NCBI GenBank assembly: GCA_031771865.1
Contig: JASISA010000042.1
Coordinates: forward strand, 427,501-491,500
DNA length: 64,000 nt
From: Nothophaeocryptopus gaeumannii
Lineage: Eukaryota; Ascomycota; Dothideomycetes; Mycosphaerellales; Mycosphaerellaceae
Direction: 5' to 3'
Below, piece after piece: positions 7,772 to 18,162 of the stretch. Made by a program: the position numbers and the translations under genes. Under the pieces are notes generated by a model that was not told where the DNA came from, did not search any database, and worked only from the letters and a program-made list of their open reading frames with translations. Each line of letters begins with the position of its first letter. Positions within the stretch are counted from its first letter, which is position 1.

Positions 7772-9112
7772 ATGGCGCCAGCGACCCTCCTCCCAGAAGC
7801 AACCTTCCAAGTCGATGAGATCAAGAAAACTCCCAAAGAGCAATACAACTTCGGCGCGCTCATCACGGGTCTCGACCTCAACAACATCTCCGATACCGAC
7901 GTCAAGCATCTCAAAGACGCAATTTGGACACACAAAGTTGTCATCGTCAAAGGTCAAAAGGATCTTTCCCCAAAGAAACACTGGGAGCTGGTCGCGCGCT
8001 TCGACCCAGAAGCTGAGAACGTGCATTCCCATGGCGATGTCAAGACGTTCCAGAAGAAAGGCGGAATGCTTTCGAAGAAGCGAGATGTACATGGTATTCC
8101 CGGTGCGGAGAACGTAAGGTTGATTGGGAAGGGTTTCCAGGGTGAAGATTACTACGGCCTCAAAGATCTGAACATCAAAGGCCTGTCGCATGACTTTCAC
8201 CTAAAGCCACTTGCCGAAGAAGAGTTTGAGGCAGGACACACGAGATTCCAGAGGTGGCATATGGATGCGCCTTTGTACGATAGAGATCCGGCTTGGTTCA
8301 CCACTCTAAGATGCGCGAGGCAGCCCAAGGGAGAGGATGTGACGATCAATTGGGACGACGGAACCGGACAAAGCATGAAGAGCAAGCCAGGTTTGACTGC
8401 GCTCTTCAGCAACAGTGAGTGTTGTGAAGCCGTTAGATTTACTTCTACTCATCGTTTCAAGGCCAACTATACCACGAGTTTCTCACGCCAGAGGAGCAGA
8501 AGATGGCTGATCATTCTTGGGTTGAGTATTGGCCGTATCCATATATGGTCATTGAGAATTGTAAAGGCAAACCGAACGGCCTCGGGCTGGAGAATCAAGG
8601 CAAGGAGCATACAATCGATGAAATTGGCGAATACGATGAGTCGAAGATCAAGAAGGTATAAGTCGAGAGTGGAAGCACTCGAAAGCTCAGTTGATGCTAA
8701 CGAGCACTGCAGTATCCGCTCGTCTGGGTAAACCCTGTAACAGGCGAAAAGGCTTTCATGGTGCACGGCATCTGCGCACGAAAGCTGTTCATCCGCAATG
8801 GCCCAGACGAGACACCGAGAGTCATTGATGATGTGCTTGAGATCCGGAAGTTCCTCGCCGATATCCAGCTTAGAATTTTGAAGCCACAGTACATTTGCTT
8901 AGCACCCGTGGAAGAGGGTGACGTTACAATGTGGGACAACTATGGTGAGCCGTGCATCTACCCGGTGTTTGAAAGATTGCTGATTGGAGGTAGGACTATT
9001 CCATTCTGCTGTCGACTACCCTTTGCAGAAATATGGCCCACAAACGATGCATCAAGCAAACATTCCAGCAAGCAGAGGGCCAGTTGCGCCTGTACCGATA
9101 CCAGTCGTGTAG
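7772..9112 (+). CDS. TauD/TfdA-type 2OG dioxygenase, XanA-like, four exons
   Basis: Exons are 7772-8414, 8462-8655, 8713-8944 and 8994-9112. All three introns (47, 57 and 49 nt) are GT-AG; donors are GTGAGT, GTATAA and GTGAGC, with clear GCTAAC and GCTGAT branches in the second and third. The joined frame is 395 residues with no stop. It is paralogous to the gene at 1790: shared landmarks are WELVARFDP, the iron pair His163-x-Asp165 in RWHMDAPLYD, VTINWDDGTGQ, PLVWVNPVTGEKAFMVHG and the distal His360 in LFHSAVDYP. The position that is Arg in the first paralogue (GPRIMHQ), expected to hold the 2-oxoglutarate carboxylate, is Gln here (GPQTMHQ). The start is the ATG at 7772 (agATGGCG). The 3' end converges on the broken HET gene only about 15 bases away. 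No targeting signal is evident. Confidence 0.85.
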
Positions 9113-9127
9113 ATTTAGAGTTTTTCC

Positions 9128-10761
9128 TCACCTAATATAGACTTGTTCAAGTGGTATCTTGTCGCCTGTGCGAGTCAGATAGTGACAACCCTGAGCATGG
9201 TGAGGTATCTCTACACCCGCAGAGAGCGCCCAGATTGGCGTAGCGCTGAGCGGGTTACCACTGTCGATGGGCATGTGAGAGAGTGGCCGAAGCCAGAAGC
9301 CCATCGGTAAATCACTAAAGACAAGCAGCGCAGCAGTACCCTTGCCTTCGCCGTCCTCCCAGCAAAGCGTTGCAACCATGTACACACCTGCTTCTGTTCG
9401 CAACGCAGCACGCGAGAAGATACATGTCGGACAGTCCGGACAGCCAAAATTCTGACTGTCTTTCGCGTTCGGGCAAGGCCGCAGAAGACGGCCTTGGACG
9501 ACAAGAATGTTTTCGTTGACAACGGCGGCATGTGCAATCTCACATTCCATGTCCAGTAACTTCCAGAAGAGACTTTGATCCTTCTTGGACCTGTATTTGA
9601 TAGGTGATCTCCAGTCTGGGACCCAAGTCGGCAAGCTTTTACTCAAATCTGGCCGAGACGCTCTGGTCGTGGCACAAGCCAGAAGGCCAACAGCGTTTCG
9701 CCGACTCATCCAGGATCCGCCGGCTTCGTAGCTTGCGAATGCTAGGTATTCTAGCAGTCCTCCACACGTTTAGAGTAGTCGATTGGAAACGTCGCAGACT
9801 GGTGCTCACCGGTCAAGCTCAGCAGCGCATAGATCTTGTCGCGTGGATCTGAGCATTCGGCATCATCGAAGACTTGCAAGTTGTAGAGAATGTTAGATTG
9901 ACGAGCGCTCCAACCGGTAAAGTAGAGCAGGCGAACCTGGTTCATGAAGCCCATGTCACGCAGGACTGCTCGAAAACTTTCGCCTCGAACTGCCTGCGCT
10001 CCAAGTAGAACATATTGTCTGCGCTCTAGCGATGACTGGACTTCCTGAATGACCCACCGACGCCGGAAATATGACCTTTTCAGAACCTTCTGGATAGCGT
10101 CTCGCTGGTCCTGGCTAAGATCATTGTATTTCCGCCTGTCATAATCCTTTATGAAGTTCAAGTTCCGCTGCGCCTCTGGCTCAACCTCTCCGAGCCAGAT
10201 GAGAAGGCCGAAAGCCTGTCGATAAATGAGCGACATGATTCGTACCTGGCTGCTTCGTTCGTCCAAGTCGCGCTAGTTAATACACAGCGCATCGATCCAA
10301 GTGCCGACTAGTGAATCCAGATCACCGGAGACCATGCTCTGCCGAATGCGTTTCAGAGCGGCGTGAAGATGATGGGTCACGCCTACCACCTGTCCATCGC
10401 AGACAATCTTTTCAGTGAGATGAGAGCCGTCCTTTTGCGTAGGTCCCCAGGCGTAGGAGAGGGCGTAATAGTGGTCATCTTGATTGTCTATGGGCCAATT
10501 TTGGTGTGGCTTGATACTCTTTACGCTCAGCGAGCAGTGTACCGCATCGTCGTCGAGACGCGCCGCATGAAGATATAGCACTCGAATCTGGTTCTCATCC
10601 AGAGGCTCGTACTCTAGCGAACTGAAGAGCTGCGGCGGGAATGTCGCCTGATTCATGCAGTCAAAGGGCTCTCTCTTGTTCATCCATCGTCGGAACTGAT
10701 GGTGCTTGTTGGCCATAGATGATCGCTTCAGTGATGCCAATGCAAAGACAAGGTAGATCAT
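9128..10761 (-). pseudogene. HET (heterokaryon incompatibility) domain protein, disrupted
   Basis: The minus strand encodes a HET-domain protein. EYEPLDENQIRVLYLH is followed by the signature YYALSYAWGPT, IVCDGQVVGVTHHLHAAL, TWIDALCIN, the block ERSSQVRIMSLIYRQA and RRRWVIQEV. Then come DPRDKIYALLSL and a C-terminal region with PTWVPDWRSP. Two lesions are visible. A TAG at 10273-10275 sits exactly where the invariant Gln of the IDALCINQ motif should be, consistent with CAG to TAG. A frameshift occurs near 9751-9760, where VEDC stops and LEYLAFASYEAGGSWMSRRN continues in another frame. The likely original ATG is 10716 (MANKHHQFRR) or 10761. Intact relatives trigger cell death when incompatible hyphae fuse; this copy should be inactive. 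Confidence 0.8.
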
Positions 10762-11008
10762 AGGCGAAGACGTTCAGCCTCAGTCGCCGAGGCTGCATTG
10801 CCGTTACCACCATAGCCTCGAGGCTTCACACGAAAAGTCGGAGCTCAAACTGATAATACTGAAGCAACTCGTGGTAGTGGGTTCCACCGCGAAGGCAGAT
10901 TCCAGATTCCAGATTCCACAGCACGACCGCTTCTTCAATCATGTCTGTTCTAGAGCACCAAAGTTGTAAGTGAAGCCAAGAGAGTGACGCGAAAACTAGA
11001 GTTAGAAC

Positions 11009-11010
11009 TA
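11009..11010. repeat. TA target-site dinucleotide, left of pogo element
   Basis: A TA immediately precedes the left terminal inverted repeat. Tc1/mariner/pogo elements duplicate TA on insertion, and the matching TA is at 13125-13126. Confidence 0.5.
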
Positions 11011-11037
11011 AGGGTTCCGCCCACGTGACGCACAGCC
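11011..11037 (+). repeat. Left terminal inverted repeat
   Basis: Sixteen bases at 11020-11035 are perfectly complementary to 13100-13115. The outer 11 bases are imperfectly matched. Confidence 0.7.
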
Positions 11038-11099
11038 GCACGAGACGCACACTTTCGTAGATTTTCAGCTATCTTCAGACAACAATATCTCTACACAAC

Positions 11100-12914
11100 A
11101 TGGACCAAATTGAGCAAGCGATAGCTGATTTGAATGGTCAAGAAGAGCCTAACGTTTCTGCTGCAGCAAGGACGTATGGTTTCGAGCGCTCTAAGTTATC
11201 CAAGCGCTGGAGAGGCGTTCAGCAATCCAGCCAGTTCAAAGCCGAAGACCAGTCTATTCTCAGCAAACAACAAGAGCGCACACTCGTCGATTATATCAAT
11301 ACCCTCACCGAGAGAGGCCTCCCTCCAACGCCTGCAATGCTATCCAATTTCGTATACGATATCGCAAAGAAATACCCAGGAAAGAGCTAGGTGCCAAGAT
11401 TCGTACAAAAGTGGTCAGGACACATAACTTCTCGGTATTTACAGCCTATGGATGCTAGCCGTCAGAAAGCAGACAATTGGTACCACTATTCTGCATACTT
11501 TGAGTTGCTAAAGAAGAAGATGGCTCAGTATGATATAAAAGAAGGAAACAGCTATAATATGGATGAAAAGGGCTTCTTGATCGGCTTCCTTACAAAGGCA
11601 AAGAGAATCTTTACAAAGAAGGCTTGGAAGGACAGTAAGCACTTAGGCAACACTCAAGATGGAAATAGAGAGTGGATTACAGTTATTGCCTGTATCTGTG
11701 CAGACCTTACTGTCCTGCCTCCAGCCTTGATCTACCAAGCAAAAACCGGCAATATCCAGGATACTTGGGTCCAGGATCTGGATACTTCAGTTCACCAATC
11801 ATTCATGGCTTCCTCAGAGAATGGCTGGACAGATAATAAGCTTGGTTTGGCCTGGCTACAGCAAGTCTTTGATCGATTTACAAAGGCTAAAGCTCGGAGG
11901 GATTGGAGGCTCCTTTTTGTTGATGGTCACGGCTCTCATGTGAACATGGGCTTCCTTGAGTACTGTAATAGCAACCGAATACTTGTGGCTATATATCCTC
12001 CTCATTCTACGCACCGGCTTCAGCCTCTGGATGTCTCTCTTTTCTCACCATTGGGTACCTACTATAGCCAACAGCTGGACACCTTTATTCACAACTGCCA
12101 AGGCTTATCTTCAGTCACTAAGCGTGATTTCCTTCAACTCTTCTGGCCAGCGTGGACAAAGGCATTCACAAGCAAGAATATAGCCTTAGGTTGGAAAAAG
12201 ACAGGCTTATTTCCTTTCAACCCTGAAGAAGTGCTTACCAAGATTCACAAGCCAGAAAAGGACGAACAACAACAGTCAAGGCCAGCTACAGGGGATTCAT
12301 CAACGTCTATACTATCAGCAAGTGACTGGAGAAAACTCAGGAACCTTCTTAAGGACGTTGTTAATGAGAGCCTTACTGAAACTCATGCCTACAAGGTGTC
12401 TAAGCTTTCTGATAGCCTCATGTCAATCACTACGCAAAATGCCATCCTCAAGGCTGAGAATAAGGGCTTTAAGACTGCCCTTTTCCACGAGAAGAAGAAG
12501 AGGAAGCGTAGCAAGGGTTTATTCGAAGATTTTAGAGCCAAAGAAAACAATGCAGCTATTTTCTTTTCCCCTATGAAGATTCAGCAGGCAAAGGACTTTC
12601 ACAAGCAGAAAGAGGACGACAAAGTGAATGCTGAGGCTGAAAAACAGGCTGAGAAGGAAGAAGCAAAGGCCAAAGCATTTCAGAAGCGTGTTGCTATTGA
12701 AATGCGTAAAAAGGAAAGGCTAGAAAAGAAGGTAGAGAAGGAAAGACAGGCAGCTGAAAAAGCTGCTGCCAAACTTAGGGCAAAAGACGACAAGGCAGTG
12801 TCTAACCAACTCCAAGCGGCCCTTCAGCAGTCAACAAAGAAGCCAAAGAAACGCAAGAAACTTATCGTTGTGCTGCCAGTTGCTCTAGACGCTCCTAAAG
12901 TGGTATCTAACTAA
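11100..12914 (+). pseudogene. Pogo-type transposase with a single amber codon
   Basis: One reading frame of 604 sense codons is interrupted only by TAG at 11388-11390, where the family has a Trp (…KSxVPRF, normally WVPRF), so TGG to TAG. The N-terminal 60 residues form a helix-turn-helix of the CENP-B/Psq type (AIADLNGQEEPNVSAAARTYG). A CENP-B-like second domain follows (RTLVDYINTLTERGLPPTP), then the DDE superfamily core. Acidic catalytic residues are Asp155 (YNMDEKGF), Asp275 (LFVDGHGSHV) and Asp311 (HRLQPLDVSLF), counting the stop as a codon. The last two are separated by 35 residues, the DD35D spacing of pogo/Fot1. The C-terminus is a long Lys/Glu/Ala-rich coiled coil, probably DNA- or partner-binding. 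Readthrough or a single reversion would restore the frame, so the element is recently silenced. Confidence 0.85.
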
Positions 12915-13097
12915 GGAGCTCCAATTCGGGCTTCAAATAGGTCGAAGCGTACCATTCGACAACCAGCCCGATTCAAGACATAAAAGTAGCCTAAATGAAA
13001 GCCTGTATCTAGTTCTACAAGATCCTTGAATATCGTAATAATCGGTTCAGCCGTTGTTGAGTTATATGAGCAGAAAGATATGTGAATAGAAGGATGG

Positions 13098-13124
13098 ATC
13101 TGTGCGTCACGTGGGGGTGACTTC
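13098..13124 (-). repeat. Right terminal inverted repeat
   Basis: This is the inverted counterpart of the left end and is followed by TA at 13125-13126. Confidence 0.7.
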
Positions 13125-13139
13125 TACGCGTCCCAGAGG

Positions 13140-14130
13140 TTTCGCACGGTCCATACGCCTCTCCCACTTTCACCTGACCTTCCCTTTCCGCGAGGGCATC
13201 TCCGTCTACAAAGGTATGCCATGCGCGGCACCTCCGACAGGCCAAACTTTCTCCTCTTCTTTCAAAAGAAGAAAAGAAGAACAGATTGATCCGTCCGAGG
13301 TCGCCAACTTCCTGGACTGGAGTTCTGAACTCGTCCGGGAACTATGGCATTATTGGCCAGCAATATGCTTCGCAGTGGGTGCATCATCCCCGAATCCGGC
13401 GCTTGAGGCCCTCACGACTCACTAACTGGTAGCTTGGCCATCAGCTACCGCAACATGACCCGCGCCTTGTCCCAAGAAGAAGCTTCATCGAGAACGCGGA
13501 AAAGCTAGGCTCGAAACCCGATATAGTCCTACTCATGGGAGTCTCCGCCGGTGCTTCGCTAGCTCTCGCCACAGGACTGAGGCTTGCCAATGAGAAGCGA
13601 ACGAGTCAGTTGCAAGGAGTCGTAGCTTGTTAGCCGTTCACGCTGCATCCTGACGCCGTTCCGGTCGAGCTCAAGACTAGGTATACGAGCTATGATGAGC
13701 ATAATGAACATACTATCGATACGAAGCCTGCGTTGAGGACGTTCTTTGGTGCGTGGCTTTCTGTCTTGATGCCGATACAAGTACTGACGGCGCGAATATA
13801 GATCTTCATGGCGCACCGAAGGATGACCCTTTCATATTCCCGGCTCTTAACAAGCATTTGAAAGAGCTCCCATGTGTCTATCTGTGTGGCTGCGAAGTGG
13901 ATACCTTACGTGACGATGCGAGGATTTGAAAAAAGCAACTCGATAAACACAAGTAAGTGGCCTGGGTATGATAGGCTGTGACCACGCTGATGCATTACCT
14001 CCAGCGTCCTCAATGAATACGACGAATACGCCAAGCTCCTACACTTGTTCTTCGCTTACCTATCCAAGCACCTCGATACCGTTCGCGACGACTACTTCGA
14101 GAAGACTGCTGCTGGTATATCCTTCGTGGT
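13140..14130 (+). pseudogene. Alpha/beta hydrolase fold-3 (acetyl-esterase-like), decayed
   Basis: Just right of the transposon the plus strand carries scattered coding pieces. REGISVYKGMPC is followed by a VSxxYR-like strand (LAISYRNMTRAL), then ENAEKLGSKPDIVLLMGVSAGASLALATGL with the GxSxG nucleophile elbow. Later come ELKTRYTSYDE, APKDDPFIFPAL and CEVDTLRDDA with the acid region, and finally VLNEYDEYAKLLHLF. Stops interrupt the pieces (for example TAG after VVAC near 13630 and TGA after DDARI near 13927), and frames change. Segments near 13750-13805 and 13952-14005 look like former introns (one with an AATATAG acceptor). Overall size fits a 330-360 residue esterase. It cannot be translated as one protein and is scored as dead. 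Confidence 0.6.
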
Positions 14131-14418
14131 GGAGTCTTCTTTGCTGTCGCCGCTCCCACTTAGCTGACGAAGAGCAATCATTTCATAGCATCAAGGAATT
14201 ATCTTCGCATCTCTGAACCTCTGAAAAGCCGTCCACTATAGTTTTTTCGAATCTGCCTCTCCAACAGTGCCGCCCTACCTCCAAGCTATGTGTTGCTTCG
14301 TGAGATCAATCTGCCGATCGAAATTAAACATCGTCATGATGAAGTATTGAAATCCTGCCAGACGTCGATTATTACCAATTCTTCTAGTAGCGAGACCATG
14401 CTTCTTCTCAACCTTCTG
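14131..14418. other. Intergenic, no gene seen
   Basis: This is a short spacer between the dead esterase and the dead reductase, with nothing recognisable. Confidence 0.3.
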
Positions 14419-15353
14419 CTATTGTGCGAGGTGCCCTGTCAGATATGATTTAGGCTGTGGCCCACTACCACCCTTAGGCGGCGGAGTTCCATTCAGACCG
14501 AAGAACTGGCATATCACAGGCCATTTCTCTTCCTGTGACGACGGCTCAGGATTCGGGGCAACATCGAATGCTTGTCCTTGTCCACATATATCCGGACGCA
14601 AAGCCGCATGAATAGCGAATCGCGCAATAACATCCTGCCTAAAATCATTCGACAGAATCTTCCAGCTCGCCTCCGTCCCTGGGAAAGCACACTCGGCTCC
14701 CTCTCTCCACGGCTCCGGAATGCGAGGCAGGTCTTCTGAGAGAGATAGTTTGTCTGCGAATGGGAAGTCTGCGAGGCATTGGACTCCGTAGGCTTTGGTA
14801 CCGGTAGGAAGCAAGACGAATTTGAGGTTCGTGGAGATTGCTTCGATGGTCGTGATGGCTTTTTGGAGAAGTTCAACCTTGGTTGAGAGTCTCTCTTCGA
14901 GGGCTTTTTTTGAATATGTAGGCGAAGAAGAAGACATGGTTTACGCTCTCGATGTCCGAGACTTTCTCTTTCGTGTCTGTTTGGACTTTATCGCTGAGGG
15001 GGTTGATACCACTGACTATTTGGAGCTTGTCCGACGAAGGCCATAGCATTTCCTCGGTAATTGGTCTATTCGTTAAAGCTGTGATGTTCTCAAAGCTATC
15101 CGGTGTAGGGTATCCTCTTAGAAGCTCGTTGATCACGGCCCATCCTCGAATGCTAGTGGCACCAAACACTAAAGCGGGTTCTCCATTTTTCGCTAAGTGC
15201 TCAACCCAAGGTGAACACTTCAGGCTATAAGAAAAACAGCGTCAAGCAATATACAAAGATGAACGTAACATGGCCTACCGTGTCTTTTCTTGGACGCGGT
15301 TCCTGCATCTTGCGGAGCTCACATGCAGCATCCCGTGCTGCTGCTATAGCCAT
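14419..15353 (-). pseudogene. PRISE/SirQ-type NAD(P)-dependent reductase, deletion and frameshift
   Basis: The minus strand reads the Rossmann start PALVFGATSIRGWAVINELLRGYP. ITALTNRPITEEMLWPSSDKLQIVSGINPLS and VNHVFFFAYIFKKALEERL follow, then LKFVLLPTGTKAYGV, DFPFADKLSLSEDLPRIPEPW, and the C-terminal GTEASWKILSNDF…VIARFAIHAAL…WPVICQFFGL. This is the progesterone-5-beta-reductase/iridoid-synthase-like SDR family common in fungal clusters. Two lesions are present. A frameshift lies at a seven-T run (14925-14931), between FFFAYIFKK and ALEERL. A deletion joins RIPEPW directly to REGAECAFPG, removing about 60-65 residues that normally include the catalytic Tyr segment. A short upstream exon from an ATG at 15353 (MAIAAARDAACELRK) with an intron near 15225-15278 is possible, but the frame does not join cleanly. 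Confidence 0.65.
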
Positions 15354-15732
15354 CCTCCTAAGCTGAAGTCATAGCAAGGTTGGCCAAGGTAAGTCTGTGT
15401 CGAGTGGAAGAGGAAGACGACAGCCGAAGTGCTAGCAGTGTTTGGGGCCATTACTTATGTCCCTGAAAGCGATTGCGCCTTCCGGGCGAGCTCTGACCAG
15501 GTCTCCGCTTTTCCCCGATCTCAGTGAATGACCTCGGGCGAGTTGCTCGTGGCTGGCTCTGCAGACAAATAGTCAACGACTCCATTGGAGGCCGCTATAG
15601 AAGGGCGTTCTGTAGGTTGCGATCTATTCCGGAGACTCTCATTCATCTCAACAATACCTGTCGTTCTCATCTCCCTCTATACATACTGCCCATAGAACAT
15701 ACCGTGACCGCGACGGCCGAAAGCGCAGCGAC
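15354..15732. promoter_or_regulatory. Divergent intergenic region
   Basis: This lies between the reductase pseudogene and the APH-type gene. The bases just left of 15733 (CGCAGCGACATGG) give the start context of the next gene. No other element is recognised. Confidence 0.3.
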
Positions 15733-16921
15733 ATGGCTGGTCCAGTACGGCAACCTATCGACCAGGCGTCTCTGGAAAGATACCTGAACAAGCACTGTCC
15801 GGAGATCAAAACACCATTAGATCTAAAGCAGGTAGGATAGGCCACAGTAGGGTGGCTGGAGTGCCGCTGACAGGACGCAGTTTGGCTTTGGACAATCAAA
15901 TCCGACATATTTGATCACCGCCGCCGATCAGAACCGATATGTCTTGCGCAAGAAGCCGCCGGGGAAGATCTTGTCCAAAACAGCGCATCGAGTCGATCGT
16001 GAATATCGCGTAATCCATGCGCTTGGGCAAACCGACGTACCAGTACCGAAGACATATTTAATGTGCGACGATGACAGCGTTGTCGGGACACCGTTCTACA
16101 TCATGGAGTTCCTCGATGGCCGTTTCATCAAGAATCCTGCGATACCAGACGTGAGCGAAAGCCACCGAGCAGCGATATGGCGAGACGCTGTGCGAACGCT
16201 AGCTAAGCTACATCGGATAACTCCCAAGGATATTGAACTCGAGACATTTGGAAAGCCCAATGGCTTCTACAAGAGACAGATAAGGACGTTCACAGAGCTT
16301 GGAAGAGTACAAGGCGAGACGAAAGACAAAGACTCTGGCGAAGCTGTTGGACAACTTCCACACTTCGACGAATTTATTGAATTCTTCGGGCAAGAGAAGA
16401 ACCAGCCGTATGACCGCGGGGTCTTGTTCCATGGAGACTTCAAGATTGACAATTTGGTCTTCCACAAGACAGAGCCACGCGTTATCGGCATCTTGGACTG
16501 GGAGATGGCGACAGTTGGACATCCTCTTGCAGACTTGACCAACCTTCTCCAAGGCTGGACGATCGCGAACGCGACACCCTCATGGCCACGGGTGCACGCT
16601 GAGGAGGCCTTCCTGGACCCATCAAGTCCAAAGAGCAAGCTGAAGGAATTTCTAGGGCTGCCCACGCGTGAGCAATGCGTTGAGTGGTACGAGCAGGATG
16701 TTGGCTTTCAGGTCACCAAACAAGATCTCGCATGGGCAACTGCCTTTGCATTGTTCCGCGACTCAATCATCTTCCAAGGCATTGCTGCTCGGTATGCCGC
16801 ACGGCAAGCCAGTTCGGTGGAAGCAAAGAAGTACGGTGATGAGAGGAAACCGTTCGCTGAAATGGCATATGGAAAGCTCAACGAAGCCAAGACGAAACTC
16901 GGCACGAAGCCCAAGCTGTAG
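15733..16921 (+). CDS. APH/ACAD10-like phosphotransferase-fold protein
   Basis: Exon 1 is 15733-15831 and exon 2 is 15881-16921. The 49 nt intron has a GTAGGA donor, a CGCTGAC branch and a GCAG acceptor and joins LDLKQ to FGFGQSNPTY, the glycine-rich loop. The 379-residue protein has the aminoglycoside-phosphotransferase fold. RYVLRKKPPGK carries the ATP-binding lysines. VLFHGDFKIDN is the catalytic loop (Asp219, Asn224) and GILDWEMATVGHPLADL the metal-binding Asp239. The pattern YVLRKKPPG…HRVDREYRV…DVPVPKTYLMCDD is characteristic of the N-terminal kinase-like domain of acyl-CoA dehydrogenase family members 10/11, where it phosphorylates 4-hydroxy acids. Here it stands alone without an ACAD domain, as is common in fungi. 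All key residues are present. It is flanked by dead genes but is itself intact. Confidence 0.88.
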
Positions 16922-17486
16922 ATAGCAACACTTACATGCTGCATATGCACAGAACATTGTCTCTGCAAGAACACCACCGGTGTCAGAACATTCGAGCCTC
17001 TGTGATCCCTGCCGAAGGCTGAGGGGCCGATGGGGACCGGCAGTCTTCGGCGGCCGGGGTGGTCGGCATGCTATCTTTTCCTGGCATCTTTTTCCCGGTC
17101 GCCGTCCTCTGAGCAACCGCACTCTGCAGCCGTTGCGTCGCGTATGTATCGCGTGTTGTACAAGACCTTGCGGAACACCTGTTCGAGATCTCAAAAGATC
17201 TGCATAATCTGCCGTCTAAAGCATTCCGCGTAATGGGTCTCTCCACTTCGCGCTCGCATATCAGTCCACCGAGAGAGCTTCTTTAGCGCTCGTGAACATT
17301 CTCGACATTCTCTTCCGAAAAGCTCATGATACTCACCGCCGAATGCGGCTGCGGTAGGTGCATTTAAAGGCAGGAACTCTGTGTCCTTGATAGCAACGAG
17401 CCTTAGATATTCCATTAACCGTCTTCTCACAACAACTCACTGTTTCACACCATAATTCTAATCCTAATCAATACATCGAACTCATT
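16922..17486. other. Intergenic, no gene seen
   Basis: No recognisable coding sequence. The last 60 bases before 17487 form a pyrimidine/A-rich leader typical of fungal 5' UTRs. Confidence 0.3.
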
Positions 17487-17890
17487 ATGTCCAACGCCAA
17501 CATGATCGTGCAGCCAGCACTCCAACTCAACTTCGACACAATTCCAACTCCTATTGTGGCTCCCAAGGCCAGCAAGAACCTCATGCGAACACAGTGTTTC
17601 GGCCTAAGCGAGAGCGAGCAACTCAGCGGTAGCAAGGCAATCCACAGGTCGCAACCTCATTATGAGATTAAGCTCTTCAAGTGGTCGCAGAAGCATGCCT
17701 AGCACAAGACTCAGTTAGTAGTCCACCTTCTGCATCAAACTTCCGGTAGTTGCTAATTACTTCATAGGACGATCGCGAGTTCTTCGAAAGAGCTAGAGCC
17801 ATCGACGTCGTCAAGCCCCTTGCGCCTTTAATGGCCTCGGAGAAGAGACCCAAGCTCTACCCAGAGCCTTACTTCGGTGCTCCTCGATGA
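17487..17890 (+). CDS. Small hypothetical protein, probably two exons, donor unclear
   Basis: A 71-codon frame starts at 17487 (tcattATGTCC). It is hydrophilic, with MIVQPALQLNFDTIPTP near the start and HYEIKLFKWSQKHA before a TAG at 17700. After a stretch with a GCTAAT branch and a TTCATAG acceptor (17767), a second open piece, 17768-17890, reads DDREFFERARAIDVVKPL and ends PKLYPEPYFGAPR-stop. Composition and end suggest that both belong to one short protein of about 110 residues. However, no good GT donor in the right phase is visible before the TAG. The weak GTGGTC and GTCGCA sites, or a GC donor in AAGCATGCC, are the only candidates. I do not recognise the family. It may be a recently damaged gene. 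Confidence 0.4.
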
Positions 17891-18162
17891 GCATTGTACA
17901 CGAATGGCAGACGAAACGAGTACTTCGAACCACGCGTCAGCAAATCAGCCAACCATTTTGCGGTGTATCGTTTCTTCGACACGTGCATCGAGGGAAGTTT
18001 TCCATGACGCTTCCCAAGCGCAGACGACCTTTCCAGCTGAAGGTTCGAATAATAGACACCGGGCGAGGTTATCAGTTCTCGCCGGTATGACAGTGTAATG
18101 AGGTACATATAGACCGACTAATGTTTATTAATATGTCTTTACGGAAAGCAAGAGTCAACAGT
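17891..18162. other. Intergenic, no gene seen
   Basis: Short open frames only. Confidence 0.3.

Larger units (their letters stand above)
11011..13124 (+). mobile_element. Pogo/Fot1-type DNA transposon, nearly intact
   Basis: The element is about 2114 bp. The left end (11011-11037) and the reverse complement of the right end (13098-13124) share CCCACGTGACGCACAG exactly. With TA at both outer ends, the number of bases between TA and ACGTG is also identical (12). Inside lies a single large transposase frame on the plus strand broken by one stop. TIRs of about 27 bp with an imperfect outer part, a TA target and a DDD transposase are the hallmarks of the pogo/Fot1 group. A 24-base echo of the TIR occurs at 34093-34116. 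Confidence 0.75.

Noticed and set aside
1790..9112. A complete secondary-metabolite gene cluster
   Set aside because: No polyketide synthase, peptide synthetase, terpene cyclase or pathway regulator is present in the window, so the tailoring-type remnants do not by themselves define a cluster.
15225..15353. Short first exon for the PRISE-type reductase
   Set aside because: A GT...AG pair exists, but the phase does not join to the Rossmann frame. Kept only as a remark inside the pseudogene entry.
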